NCBI GenBank assembly: GCA_022036555.1
Contig: CM039129.1
Span: 38,532,051-38,596,050, forward strand
Direction: 5' to 3'
DNA from: Microstegium vimineum
Lineage: Eukaryota > Streptophyta > Magnoliopsida > Poales > Poaceae
DNA: 64,000 nucleotides
The notes beneath the pieces are model-generated. The model worked only from the letters and a program-made list of their open reading frames with translations. It was not told the origin of the DNA and did not search any database. Numbering within the stretch: position 1 is the stretch's first letter; each line of letters opens with the position of its first letter. Position numbers and translations under genes: made by a program. Shown piece after piece: positions 11,669 through 23,782 of the stretch.

Positions 11669-13020
11669 TCATCTGTCCATGTTGAGATCGATCCCGATGT
11701 TTATCCCGTTGTACGCGATGGGCGCATACATCCACGTGTCGTCAGAGCTCAGGAGCTGCAGGCAGGATCATAAGAACAACAAGGAGATGTTAGCGGGATG
11801 CATGATGACTCTGACGATCGACGCGGCACTGAGATGAGATGAAACTAATCCAGATTAATTCTGCACTCACGCAGATCCTCCTCACTCACCCTGATCTGGA
11901 GCTGCAGGAACTTCACGTACTGGACTGCCTCCTCAAGCATGGTGCTGATGTCCACCTTGGTCCCGTTGGGCACCAGTTTCTGCAGGATCTTCAGCCTCTC
12001 GTTGATCCTTTCCCTCCTCTTCTGCATACCCAAAGAAAAAGAACAGTTCATGTCAGGTTCACTTACAAATAGGAGCCATCCATACATCATCATCATTTCG
12101 TCAACAGATCAGGAGCAGTAAGTACCCTTGCGTAGATGCTCTGGGGTTCAGTCGTCGCGCCACGGCCTGCCCGGCCCTTGCCTTTCGGACGACAAGCATC
12201 AGCATCAGCATCTGCCTCTGCAGTCTCCAGAGAGGCATTCGAAAAATCGCTGTCAGAGGTGCAGCAGCTTGTCGGGCTTCCATTCGGGATGGCCATGCTG
12301 GAGTCTTCTTCGTCTCCACTCTTCTTGGCCTTCTTGGCTCGCTTAGCTTCACCAACATTCCGTGCACATTTCCGGCCCTGCATTTACACGAATTCAAACA
12401 ACCAGCATTCACATTAGAAATCTGGGTACCTTAAAAAAAACATTAGAAATATGGGCAGTTAGCTAGGTATGATATGAACAACATCACTGATCAAAAGGAC
12501 TTACTCTCGTTTGGGTTTGTTCTTCTGCCGTGTGCTTCCTCTTGCTCTTCTTTGTAGTGGCGGCGCTTACTGAGCCAAGCATACTAACGCTCATCGGATC
12601 ATCTAGATCCTCACAGCTCGGATCACCATTCCCATAGCAGTTGAAGGAATGGTTTGCATTTGCAGTCACATTCAGGTACTCAGCAGCTGCACCTGCACCA
12701 TACTCCTCCTCCTGCACCGACGAGCCGACCAGGGCATCTGCTGGTGCAGTGCAGGAGCTGCTCCCAAGCTGGGCCTCATTTGAGTTGCTCAAAAAACAGT
12801 AGTCCTCATATGCAGGTGCAGGGATACTGTCACTGTATGCATTGGAAGCTGCTTGATCAGGCCAATGCAGCAGCAGCTCATGCTGACCTTCCTCACCATC
12901 ACCATGGGAGGGGAAGGAGGCACCGAGCAGCTGCGCCATCAGCTCTGACGACTCCTCGACGTGCGACAGGAAGTCGAACTCGTTCCAACTGACCTGGGTG
13001 ATCAACCCTCCAGCCTCCAT
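11669..13020 (-). CDS. bHLH transcription factor, RSL class (root hair)
   Basis: Nuclear basic helix-loop-helix activator of the ROOT HAIR DEFECTIVE 6-LIKE family, which drives root hair initiation and elongation in grasses and Arabidopsis. Four exons, all joined in phase 0: 12505-13020, 12126-12377, 11890-12021 and 11669-11755, giving 328 residues. The basic region begins in exon 2 (TTEPQSIYAR) and continues in exon 3 (KRRERINERL), followed by the helix-loop-helix LQKLVPNGTKVDISTMLEEA. The last exon encodes LLSSDDTWMYAPIAYNG, the C-terminal signature of RSL proteins, which separates them from the related LRL group. The acidic, Ser-rich N-terminus (MEAGGLITQVSWNEFDFLSH) and the lineage of the bHLH suggest class II (RSL2/RSL4-like); that subgroup call is inference. 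A TATAAAAG box lies 121 bases upstream of the start. Confidence 0.92.
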
Positions 13021-13140
13021 TGCGATCGATGTGCAGCAATGAGGCCCAGAGGTCAGAGGTGGTTGTGTTGTGTGTAGGTGTTGGTGTCTGAGATGCTTGC
13101 TTTGCTTGCTCGATGAAGATTACTGCACAATGTGCAGGTG

Positions 13141-13148
13141 CTTTTATA
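13141..13148 (-). promoter_or_regulatory. TATA box of the bHLH gene
   Basis: TATAAAAG on the minus strand, about 120 bases before the ATG at 13020. This is a normal plant spacing once a 5' leader of about 90 bases is allowed. Confidence 0.6.
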
Positions 13149-15430
13149 CTGTTCAGGAACCGGAATTCAGAAATGTATGTTGCTTGAGGCTGGCTGGAGC
13201 ATAATCTTCAAATTTAAAAAAATGTGACTGTGATTAAAGAAATGGCGGTCCACGGTTGGCGGGATGAAGTAGTTTATGGCCATAAGTTAACGACTGGAAT
13301 CAACCAAACCAAGGTTAATTACGAGATCAGAAAACTTCAACTGCTAGCTGGTAGAAGAGAAGAGAGAGTGACTTATCCAAGATTACAGTGCCGCGTACGT
13401 GGCCTGTCTGCAACGACGGAGGTTCAGTGATTGGGGACACTTCACTAATCATTGGCTCATCAATGGAATGGATGTGACAGGAAGTCTATGATCTCTGAAT
13501 AGGGACAGGGTTTGCTACCTCAGAAGATAGAATATAATAAAAGAGTGATGCTTGCTGGTTTTGGCGAGATGGAATAAAGAAAACAGGATATGCAGAGAGA
13601 GGCTTGCACGAACATGGTGGAGGGAATCTCAACATTCTTTACAATCAAACTCAAGGAGATATGCTATGTAACGCGTCTCTCTCTGCTGAATGCTGATATA
13701 GAGGAACCATGATACATTCATTCTTCAATGTAGAATGTACCGTACCGACGTTCTTCTCTTCTGTGGAACTCGTAAAGCCTCAATCATTTTCTCCTTGCAA
13801 AGGGAGGGGGGAAAAGGACTCCACATCGATCAAGGCTACATCTGAAACAAAGGGCCAATCCAGTCCAAATTTTATGAACTAGACTTACATAGCGATAAGC
13901 CTGTACCTAGCTAGAGTTTCATTCCATGCAGATCTAAATGCAACTTAGACCACATCAGTATACAGGGAAAAAACTGAACAAATGCAAAGATGCTGTATAA
14001 AATCAAACAGGGCACCAGCTGCAGCAATGTTACCAAAGGCCTTCAGAAAACTCAATCAGATTTTAAATTCAGATTATGGCACATTTTGTGAATCAAAGAA
14101 CATGTGCATCATCAAAATGGAGGCCACAATGTAGGTTTCCACATAAGGTGTCAGGTTTCCGCAATGCCCGACAAATCTGAATCTGCTGGAGATACGCTGC
14201 TGATATCCTCATCAGCAACAAGTGATCTGCATCCATGCATCTGGTAGCAATTAAGAGCTGCACATGACTCAGATCCTGCACCATGGTGTACAAATCAACT
14301 GTACTTCTGGCATGTCCTCAAAAGGGACCTCTTGTCTCTCCATGTCAAACAGCAACAGCTAATGCTAGGAAGGAAAATGATTCCAAGGGAACAAGATGAA
14401 GTTTGTTTATGCCCATGATTCTTACCCTTTAGCTGTACGAAAGAAGCGATGCCTTCTCCCAATGTTATGCAGCAAACTGCACGGGTATGCATTATAGAAT
14501 GTACCTAAACAACCAACAACATATATCAATAATAATAGCATAGAAATGAACAACATAATGTATGATCATTGCCTAGTAAGCACTTAAGTTTATTCTCTGA
14601 CTTCGCAAAGTTCAACTTCAAAGCATGGGAAAGGCCAAATTGCTTGTGGCGTCGTCACTCCATTGGAGATCGATCATAAAAGATATTCTGTTCATAACCT
14701 GTAAACTAATCGCACAAACTGGCAGTCTGGCACCAATGCAATACATTATGCCAGCCGTAGCCTTGCTCTGTTGTGCTTTCCTGAAGAACAGCAAGCTTTT
14801 TCACGAAATATATATCGACTAAACTAGCCACGCACAGACTTTTCCTGTGACTACTGAGAGTATGTAACTTCAGGGAGAGAAAAAGAAAGCATGCATTGAT
14901 TACTTGGCAATAGTGTATCACTAAAATCGCCTTCTTCCTAATTGAGAGAGAAAAACAGATACAAATTGCAGGGGCACGAAAACCGCACCTCGCATGTAAA
15001 TCTGCAAGAACCAGAACAAAGTCATATTTTTTCTTAATTGAGCGGCAAAGCTCTGCCTTTTTTTTAAAAAAAAACGAGCTTACATTAGTTCAAGAAAACC
15101 ATGTGTATAACTAGTCACACAGCCAACTGGAGTCAACTACATGAAAGAATGGAACAAGTTGTATTTCCTTTGTGTAGTGGGTCGTGTGCATGCGCTGTTG
15201 TTTGGCCGTGCGCGTGTACAGCTCTGACGCGTGCTGCGTTCATGCGGGAGCAGAGATGCCTGGGATGGCATGCATGGATGATGGGAGTGGCGAACAGAGT
15301 CTCAGAAAAGCTGCTAACTGATGGGGAGTCATGATGCTCAGAGTAAAAAGTGAGAGCTTTCTACATGGTTTCACCGATTTGACACCATTTTGGTCGCCGG
15401 TAGAAACACAATTGAAAAATGGAACATAAT
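13149..15430. other. upstream region of the bHLH gene, no gene seen
   Basis: No coding region is supported. The frames present are short and unrelated to any domain I recognise. The sequence is mixed AT-rich spacer with a few A/T homopolymers (for example 15059-15073). Confidence 0.5.
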
Positions 15431-15663
15431 TAATCCGTTTTAAATTATAGTTCGTTTGATTTTTTGAACCCTAAGTTTGACCATTCGTCTTATTTAAATT
15501 TTTGTGCAAAATGACATTTCTTTTGGTATGGCTTACTTACTTAATAAATAGTCTACATGAATGACTTAAATTTGACTATGTTTGCATAAATTTTCTGAAT
15601 AAGACAAGTGATCAAAGTTGGGGTCAAAAAAGTCAAACAAATTATAAATTGAAACGGAGGGAG
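15431..15663. mobile_element. Stowaway-like MITE, left end degraded
   Basis: The right end is the complement of CTCCCTCCGTTTCAATTTAT, immediately followed by TA. The left end retains only TCCGTTTTAAATTATAG, having lost the first CTCCC. The interior carries GTTTGACCATTCGTCTTATT and its imperfect complement, as in grass Stowaway elements. Confidence 0.6.
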
Positions 15664-17051
15664 TACATGGAAAGAGATTTCACAGGGATGGATAGGCATT
15701 CAGATCCATAAAAAAAACAATACTTGGTCAACCTAATAAAACAAACAGATCACACTCCCCCACTGATTATAAATACACAGAAAAAAAATTACTTAGAACG
15801 AGCACCATCAGCTACTGCAAGGCAAAGAAGTCAAAGTAAACAGATTGACTATCAAAAGATAATTGAACAAACCAGAAGTCAGAGATCATACAAATAGCAT
15901 TCATAGTCAAACATAAAGATAATAGATGATTGAGGAAACATTTCCTGAATCCATAACAATATTCATGTCAAATATGACTCAGGCAAAGCAGCATTAACCA
16001 CAATGTTCAGAAGAAAGCAACAACAATTAATTTACAAACTAAAAGCTGGTAGGCAGATAGAATTGTTCTCTAATAGGTATAATCTAGTTAATGCAGTACT
16101 CCAGGGTTTACTTAAGGAGATAATGATACTTTTTATAAAGCATACAAAGTAATAGACCTATTTCAGGTCATAAAGCTATTAGCAGAGTCCACCAAGGAGA
16201 CCTTAATACAGACATAGGCAGAACACTCAAGTGTAGCAACGATGCATAGATAGGGACAGCAAAAGTCGGCCAAATATTTCGGTGCCATGAAAGCATATGC
16301 ATTGCCTAGAACAAAATGCTTGAAGTAAATATAGTTAATATTCCAAGATTCAAAATCCTTCTCAGTTATGCAACTAATTGTATTCATGTGTTCAATTCTG
16401 TCTGATTGATTCCAAAGGTTCAAGCAACAAACTGGTATAATCAAGAGTCAAGACTCAAGAGACCACACTAAATGCCAGTTGAGATAAAGGAAATTGCAAA
16501 AGGCATACGGAGTATGTGTATCAAACTGCATAACAATCAGTAGTCTGGGAAAACAACGTTCATGTTCATCAGGCAAAACACTGATTTAGAGCCGCCCATG
16601 ACCACCAAGGCCCTTAGCCTGCCAGCTGCAGCATGATCTCCCAAAATCAATTCAGAAGCCATCTCCATACACCAGCCATTATTCAATTATTTTGATGGCA
16701 ACTTTGTTTCATCAATTAGTTGCACCGACTAAACAAGAAAGTAACATTACTAAACCACAAAAAAAATATAAAAAAATGAAACATTACTAGAACAAACAAC
16801 AAGCTCCAATCAGGATTATCCTTAATTGATGTGAATAATTAGCACTATTTTGACAAAACATAAGCCACAGTTTACAAGGACCAGCGATCATGTCTACATT
16901 GACAATTCATTCAGGGGATCACAATTTGGAATAAAACTTTATTACACGTCAGCCAGAAAATAGCCAACATGGTAACATGGGAACTTTGTTGTTTCCAGAG
17001 GGAGCATCAACAGCGCCAACTCTTAACTCTCTGAGAAGTTCCAAGTTCCGC
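15664..17051. other. spacer 3' of APT, no gene seen
   Basis: AT-rich sequence with no supported gene. The last 100-200 bases before 17052 are likely the 3' UTR of the minus-strand APT gene, but the end cannot be placed. Confidence 0.45.
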
Positions 17052-19154
17052 TCAAGCGTCTGCTTCAACAAGGACAAAAACGGGCCTGTCCCCAAGCTTG
17101 TCTCGGCCCTGAATACATGTTGTAGTTAGAAAAGTACACAACATAATTTCTCAAGATAATAGTGTTATATTTTGTATTGAGTTAGTTTGTATTAGGCGCA
17201 GTTTCTAGGGTTGTCAGGTGGAGGGCCACCTACCCCTTATATTTCTTGCTTTTCGTTTTTGTGTTGTGGACTTTGTTGGTAATCCTACCTGCGAATCCAT
17301 TTGTATCATCTATGTGTCTATTGACCATTCTCCTCTGCTTAATGAAATACAGGCTATATGCCTGGTCTAAAAAAAAGTAGTGTTATATTTTTCCTAGTAG
17401 ATTAGAATCAATGTTTAGTGCAGAATTCCTGCGTCTATGATGGTTGGTAGTGCCACTGATCGTACTTGAAAAATTAGACTAGCGGTTTTTTACCCTTTAC
17501 TACTCACTGAGGGTCTATTTGGTTCCAAAAGAAACTCCTAATACAAGCATGAGCAAACTACACAATGGTATACGCATAATATTTGTCTAGAGCTTAGCAG
17601 GTAAATTGATGCATCAATGTAGAATATACCTTCAGTTCTGGCAATTCAATGACACAAGCACACTCAACAACCTTTGCTCCAACACGTTCTGAAAAGGAAA
17701 AGGGATACGGATGAAGTAAATAAATTATCACACAACAAATCACATGAAAGTGATGTCAAATGACACTAAGAATGCCAGAAAGGCATATACAGCAGCAGAG
17801 CTTGCCAAAGAAATGAGGTGGGGCAGGACTTAAAATAAGATGGTTGTGTTAGTGTATAATGTAATTAAGATTTAAGTAGTGACACTAAGCATATTCTTCA
17901 ACACCTTTTGGGGATTACTGGTGGGTGGATCGGCAGAGCTTGCCAATGTATAATTGAGATTTAAGTAGTGACACTAAGCATAAATATGCAACTTCAGAAA
18001 AATTAAAGGATTTAGATAACTGTGGTAGGACATTGTATACACATTAAAAAAAATAAAACACAAGATGAGCTCACCAATAAGTTTCACAGCTGCACAGAGT
18101 GTTCCACCAGTGGCAATAAGATCATCAACAACAAGAGCCTGATCATTGGCCTTTACAGCTCCAACATGCATTTCTATCTTGTCAGTTCCGTATTCCAAAG
18201 AATATTCTTCAGAGATCACCTCGCCTAGTAGATAGATGAAAAAGTGTTAGCTATTCCATCCATAATGAGCTCAGACGTAACGGTACAGCAACAGCAACAG
18301 AGATACAAAGTTAATGGTGGATATACAGACCTGGCAACTTCTTTGGCTTTCTCAAAGGCACAAATTTTGCACCGATGGCTAAAGCGATAGGAGGACCAAA
18401 AATGAACCCTCTAGCTTCAACACCTGTTTTAACATGGCACAAAACACGAGAAAATGAAAACCACATAGCACCATAAGGCCACCCATTTCGGTACAATTCT
18501 AAAGATTTGTACTGAAAACTCGTATAGTCAGTGTCCAGAAAGGAAGGAACGATTGTCAGACTGTAACTATGCATTACCAGCAACTACAGTGATCCCCTTG
18601 TCCTTGTACCGCTCAACGAAGAGGTCGATGGTGTCACGGAACGCCTTGGGGTCCAGCAGCAACGTCGTGATGTCCTGGAACAAGATCCCTACACAAAAAC
18701 GAAGCAACGCGTAATCAATTTACAATGAACAGAAATCTAGGTTGTTGTTTTACAAGACTGAGCGATGGTAACTAAATAATATTCTGTAACAGGGGCATGC
18801 GAGATGCTTGAACTAGAGCCCCCCAGTGTGCAAGAATCGATGTGGGAGTAGAGCAAGGCAAATAAACACCAATAAAAGTGCTACTCTACTCCTATAGTTT
18901 TTACTAGTATAATGTGCGCAGTGACGCGAGTTATGCACTTTATGTAGTTATTAAATCCCAAGAAAAGTGCTACTGTACACTCCTATATAAGCAGTAATTA
19001 ATCGATAATAATATACGGAGTACTGTATAAGCAGTGACGCGCGTTGATGCAGTATAGTTAGCGCAAACTCCGAAATCCCGAATACGAAGCTGACGGATCG
19101 AATCGACCCAGCACTCATCCAGCAACCCGTCCACCCACACGAGCGGCGATTCAG

Positions 19155-19185
<31 letters not shown>

Positions 19186-19461
19186 GGGAGAGAGAGAGAG
19201 AGGAGCAAGGTAGGGTACGGAAGCGGTGGGGGGTGAACCAAACCCACCTGGCTTGGGGAAGTCGGGGATGACGCGGATGGAGGCGGCGATCCCAGCCAAG
19301 CGCGTGTCGGCGGACGCCATCGCCACCACCACCGCCTTCCTTCGCCTCCCGCCGGTGACGCGCACGCTCAGTGGAGGACCCGCGGCGGCGCTGACGCGGG
19401 GACGGAAAGGCGGCGCCGACGGGACGACGCGAGGCTGCTGCTGACACAGGGGGAAGAGCAT
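17052..19461 (-). CDS. APT1: adenine phosphoribosyltransferase
   Basis: Purine-salvage enzyme (adenine + PRPP to AMP + PPi); plant members also convert cytokinin bases to nucleotides. Six exons in frame: 19248-19461, 18578-18688, 18331-18423, 18075-18224, 17630-17688 and 17052-17108, total 227 residues from the upstream ATG. Exon 2 holds FQDITTLLLDPKAFRDTI, exon 3 the VEARGFIFGPPIALAIG region, and exon 4 the PRPP-binding motif VVDDLIATGGT. The C-terminus is RDKLGDRPVFVLVEADA. A second in-frame ATG at 19320 (MASADTRLAGIAASIRVIPDFP) gives a 180-residue cytosolic-size enzyme. The extra 47 residues are rich in Arg, Ser and Ala with few acids, as in plastid or mitochondrial transit peptides. Alternative initiation or transcription is therefore plausible (inference). 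Intron 5 carries a LINE-type insertion and intron 1 a (GA)n tract. Confidence 0.95.
17174..17377 (+). mobile_element. 5'-truncated LINE 3' end in APT intron 5
   Basis: A roughly 200-bp stretch ending in a short poly-A after CAGGCTATATGCCTGGTCT, preceded by CTTAATGAAATA as in grass L1 3' ends. It is flanked by a perfect 14-base direct repeat, TAGTGTTATATTTT, at 17160-17173 and 17378-17391. Long target duplications plus an A tail are the hallmark of target-primed reverse transcription. It lies between APT exons 5 and 6 and is antisense to the gene. A SINE is the alternative. Confidence 0.8.
19159..19203. repeat. GA/CT microsatellite in APT intron 1
   Basis: A run of GA dinucleotides with a GGGG interruption, about 45 bases downstream of the exon 1 donor site. 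On the sense strand of APT it reads as a CT tract. Confidence 0.85.
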
Positions 19462-19915
19462 GCTCTGCTCTGCTCCGCTCCGCCCCGCTGCTCTTTTTAT
19501 TTTTATCTGGGCCGTCCCGCGGGCCGCGTCGGCCCGTGTCGGGGTGGAAAAAAAAAGGAGCCGTCTTCGTTTGACAGTCCCTGACACGCGGGGTCGAGCA
19601 GGCTGTCCGGGCCCGCGGAGAATCGAAACCTTTCCTTCGCGTATGCGTGTTTGGTGGGTCCCGCACCGCGTGGAGGTGGGCCGGGGGCGGGGCGGCGCGG
19701 TTCGTGCCTCGCCTCCGGCAGCGGCAAAGGCACTAACCGGCAAACCGGTCCGGACGACACGTGCGCGTGGGGTTGTTGGTCGGATGACATGTGGGGCCTG
19801 GCGGGGGTAGGTGGGACCCGAGACGCTAGGCGGCTCGTCTCGTGCGCGGCGGCCGGAAAGAGGGCCCACTCAGCAGCATGCTGCCGCAGGTCATGCTGCC
19901 GACCTTTGACTTGGG
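19462..19915. other. APT promoter region, GC-rich
   Basis: GC-rich, CpG-rich stretch upstream of the APT start. The long open frames on both strands are a product of base composition. No clear TATA box is seen. The gypsy element begins 460 bases upstream of the APT start codon. Confidence 0.5.
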
Positions 19916-19920
19916 GACTT

Positions 19921-20260
19921 TGTTACGCCGTCTCTGTGAACCATCCGACAACAAAGGCTGAAGAAGCGCACCCTGGGCCTGACCCATTACCCAGGCGATC
20001 CAGCAGGCCCAGGCTGCCCAACCTGTGCATCACAGGAGCCGACTGGAAGATGTCGTGAGCTGGCTTCGTAGAGAATATATGTAATAGGTGGTGAGGAGGA
20101 GAGATCATCTATGATGAATATTGTAATCCCCATACTTGCCTCTCCTGCAAGCTTCGTCTGAACCCCACCTCCTCCTTGCTATCCTCCCCAATTCCATTCT
20201 TCTGCTACTCGCCTAAACTCTGTGCTGTGAAATAGACACTGATTACCCCGGATCGTAACA
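19921..20260 (+). repeat. 5' LTR of gypsy element 1
   Basis: 340 bp, TGTTACGCC...CGTAACA. Compared with its partner at 25319-25665 it lacks about 10 bases near the start and has a 3-base GGA expansion near position 20096. Confidence 0.95.
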
Positions 20261-20488
20261 AATTGGTATCCAGAGCCTGGTTCCTCGTAGTTGTCAACTT
20301 GCCTTGATCTGGGATCATAATCCACGACGGCTGGGTCACGCTTGTTGCCTCGGCGACGAGCGTGTGATCTGTAGGTCCGTGCCGAGGTCGATCTGGTCGG
20401 CGAGAAGGGCAGCGTCGAGAAATTTCTGCTGGAGCCCCACGAGATCCATCACGAGCACTTCACCAGATTTCGCAGACAGCTCGGAGCT

Positions 20489-22066
20489 ATGGATCCCAGC
20501 ACGAAGATGATCATCGACGAGATCCGATCGGTGCAGACTAGTCTGACAAGTCGCATCGACGCGGTGGAGAACTCGATTGGGGGCCGCGTCGGTTCCCTGG
20601 AGGGCGCGGTCAAGAGCATCGACGACTGGAAGCCGAAGATCGAGGCGTCCATGGACGGCTTACGATCGGAGGTGAGCGCAATCCGGAAGTCCGAAGCGGT
20701 TGTCGTGGCGCTGCGCAAATCAGTGAGCCGCACCGTACTGGAGGCCGCTCCCAGAAGGTCGTCCGGTGTGCTGCCCCTACCCAAGGGGATGGTGGCACCG
20801 ACTACGGATCTGGAGCCACCACCAAGCTCTTCGATGGCGCTGCCTCAACCCACCAAGAGGTCCACGACGACGATTCCCGTCGGCTGGACTCAATTCTCGC
20901 CCAGAGGGCACCGCGAGGAATCAAGTCACCGGGGCAATGAGTGGTACACTCATTCCCCGGTCAAGGGTACGTTCATTCCACCCAACCTCGACCCACAACC
21001 CAAGCTCCTCCGCTCATATTCTGGTTCTGATCTTCGAGCGGGCATGCCTACTGGTTCGGGCGGCGGTCCTGAGTTCCGCGATCCTGCTTGGCATGAGCCT
21101 CGTGTTCCCGAGTACCCTAGTGACCCCCACTGGCACGAACACCACCACCATGAGCACATCCCCAAAATGAACTTCCCACCCTTTGATGGTGAAAACCCCA
21201 AACTATGGGTGGGGCGCTGCTTAGATTACTTTGAGATGTACAGAGTGCCACACCACCGCTGGGTCAAAGTGGCTACGATGCACATGACCGCAGCGGCAGC
21301 TCGCTAGTTTCAGTCCGAAGAGGACCAACTCCGCACTAGCACTTGGGAACACTTCTGTCACGCGATCATGGATCGTTTTGGCAAGGATCAGCATGCCCTC
21401 CTGATTCGCCAACTTTTTCGTATTCATCAGACTCATTCTGTGCAAGATTATATTGATCGCTTCACAGGTTTAGTGGAGCAATTGATTGCTTATGGGCGTA
21501 ACAGAGACCCTCTGTACCATGCCATGCGCTTTGTGGATGGGTTGCATATGGACATTCGTGCTGCTGTGCATTTTCAACAACCTACTACACTCGATACTGC
21601 TTGTATGCTCGCACTGTTGCAGGAAGAGCTGGTGGATCCGGAGCGCTGCACTGGAGTGAGGACGCCGACTCCATTCAGCTTCGCTAAGGCGACACCCAGG
21701 GGTCCCTTGACGCTGCCACCTCCACCTCCCCGGCCGAAGCGTCATGACAAGTTCACCGCTCTCGGCGCGCTGCCTGTGGAACGTGGTGGCCGCACGATTA
21801 ATTCCAAGCTGGCCACCCTACGTGACTACCGCCGAGCGCGGGGTCTTTGTGTTCGCTGTGGGGAGAAATGGCCCCGCGAACACAAATGTGCTGAAACGGT
21901 GCAACTTCATGCATTACAGGAATTTTGGGACATCTGCCATGCTACTGACGACGTGGAGTCTGAAACTGTGCAAGGGGAGGATGCCCAGCAATGCCTAGCA
22001 ATTTCTATGGCGGTTTCTGGGGATTCTCACACATCTCGAGCTATTCAATTTCTCGGTACTGTGTAG
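20489..22066 (+). pseudogene. gag of gypsy element 1
   Basis: Capsid/nucleocapsid region. The ATG at 20489 starts a frame with a coiled-coil-like N-terminal half, then the conserved core NPKLWVGRCLDYFEMY. It is interrupted by TAG at 21305-21307 and resumes with DRFGKDQHALLIRQLF in the same frame. The nucleocapsid knuckle is CVRCGEKWPREHKC near 21850, a spacing seen in this group of plant elements rather than the classic CX2CX4HX4C. The frame ends at TAG 22064-22066, directly before the protease segment. Both stops are amber. Confidence 0.85.
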
Positions 22067-23782
22067 GGCCATCAGGCACGGATTCTGGTTGATTCGGGCA
22101 GTACTCATACCTTTGTCAGTGAGTCTTTGGCAGTTCACCTTCTGGGGGTTTCTTCATTCAGTCCTCCGCTACATGTGGCAGTGGCCGATGGGTCGCAACT
22201 GACGTGTTCCTCTCATATTGAAAATCTGAATTGGTCAGTCCAGCAGTACACATTCAGTACGACAACGAAGATCTTGCCGCTGTAGTCATATGAGTTGATT
22301 GTCGGAATGGACTGGCTCGCAGCTCGAAGTCCGATGCAGGTCGACTGGCTTCACAAGTGGTTGATCATTCCGTCCGACCAGGGACATCAGCTGCTGCAGG
22401 GTGAGCTCTCGGCGCTACCAGCGGGATCTGTTCTTCATGTGTCCCTTCTATTGTCGGATTCCAGTGTTGACAGCTCGGCTTCTCTGCTACCAGAGATTGC
22501 TACCCTACTGGAGGAGTTTGCCACGGTCTTTGCGCCACCCTCTGGTTATCCACCAGCAAGGGATTGTGATCACACCATTCCCTTGGTCCCCGACGCCACA
22601 CCGTTCTCGATTCGCCCTTACCGCTACCCACCTGCAATCAAGGACGAGATTGAAAAGCAGGTTGCTGACATGCTACAGTCTGGTGTCATTCAACCCAGCA
22701 CCAGCCCCTTCTCTTCTTCAGTGTTGCTCGTCAAGAAGAAAGACGGCATGTTCCGGTTTTGTGTGGATTTTCGTCAACTTAATGCTCTCACTCTCAAGAC
22801 CAAATATCCAGTCCCTATGATCGAGGAGTTGTTGGACGAGCTCACACATGCTTCCTGGTTTTCATGTCTCGACCTTACAGCGGGTTATCACCAGATCCGC
22901 CTGCAACCCGGGGAGGAGTTCAAGACTGCGTTTCAAATGCACTCTGGCCAGTATGAGTTTCGGGTGCTGGCTTTTGGCCTTTCGGGTGCCCCAGCCACAT
23001 TTCTACGGGCCATGAACACCACCCTGCATCCACTGCTCCGCAAGTGTGTTCTGGTCTTTTTCGATGACATTTTAATTTACAGCCGAAGCTATGAGGAACA
23101 TGTGCATCACCTTAAACTGGTCCTACAACTCTTGCAAGAACATCAGTGGCAAGTCAAGCTGACTAAGTGCCATTTTGCTCAGCGCCAACTTCGTTATCTG
23201 GGCCACGTCATTTCCGAAGCAGGAGTGGCCACAGATCCTGATAAGATCACTGCAGTTCAACAGTGGCCGGTGCCTCAGTCCGTCAAGGAATTACGCAGTT
23301 TTTTGGGCTTAGCTGGCTATTAGAGGCGATTCGTCAAACACTTTGGCATCATTGCTCGACCCCTGACTGACTTGTTACGAAAGGGAGTTGTCTATGCGTG
23401 GACTGACCTTCAGAACCAGGCGTTCTTGACTCTGAAACAAGCCCTTACTGAAGCACCGGTGCTGGCATTACCGGATTTTCATCGGCCATTTTCAGTGGAG
23501 ACGGATGCCAGTGGCATTGGCATTGGGGCGGTTCTGACTCAAGATGGACACCCGCTGGCCTACCTCAGCAAGACTTTGGGTCCACGCTCACAAGGTTTGT
23601 GTGTCTATGAGAAGGAATATATGGCAATACTCCTCGCCCTCGAGCATTGGGGCTGTTACCTGCAACACGCAGAGTTCAAAATCATCACGGATCATCGCAG
23701 TTTGGTGAAATTGACTGAGCAGAGACTCCACACTCCGTGGCAGCACAAGGTGTTCACCAAACTCATCGGTTTACAGTACTAG
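22067..23782 (+). pseudogene. protease, reverse transcriptase and RNase H of gypsy element 1
   Basis: Continues the gag frame. The protease segment has ILVDSGSTHTFV near 22088. After TAG at 22283-22285 the RT runs from about 22295, with the catalytic FFDDILIYS near 23060 and LGLAGY at its end. TAG at 23321-23323 replaces what is a Tyr in relatives (GY-YRRFV). RNase H follows with VETDASGIGIGAVL, and the segment ends at TAG 23780-23782. All breaks are single amber codons in an otherwise open frame. Confidence 0.88.

Noticed and set aside
19460..19869. Long frames on both strands upstream of APT
   Set aside because: Promoter and leader of very high GC, so stops are rare; no conserved domain and no splice logic.
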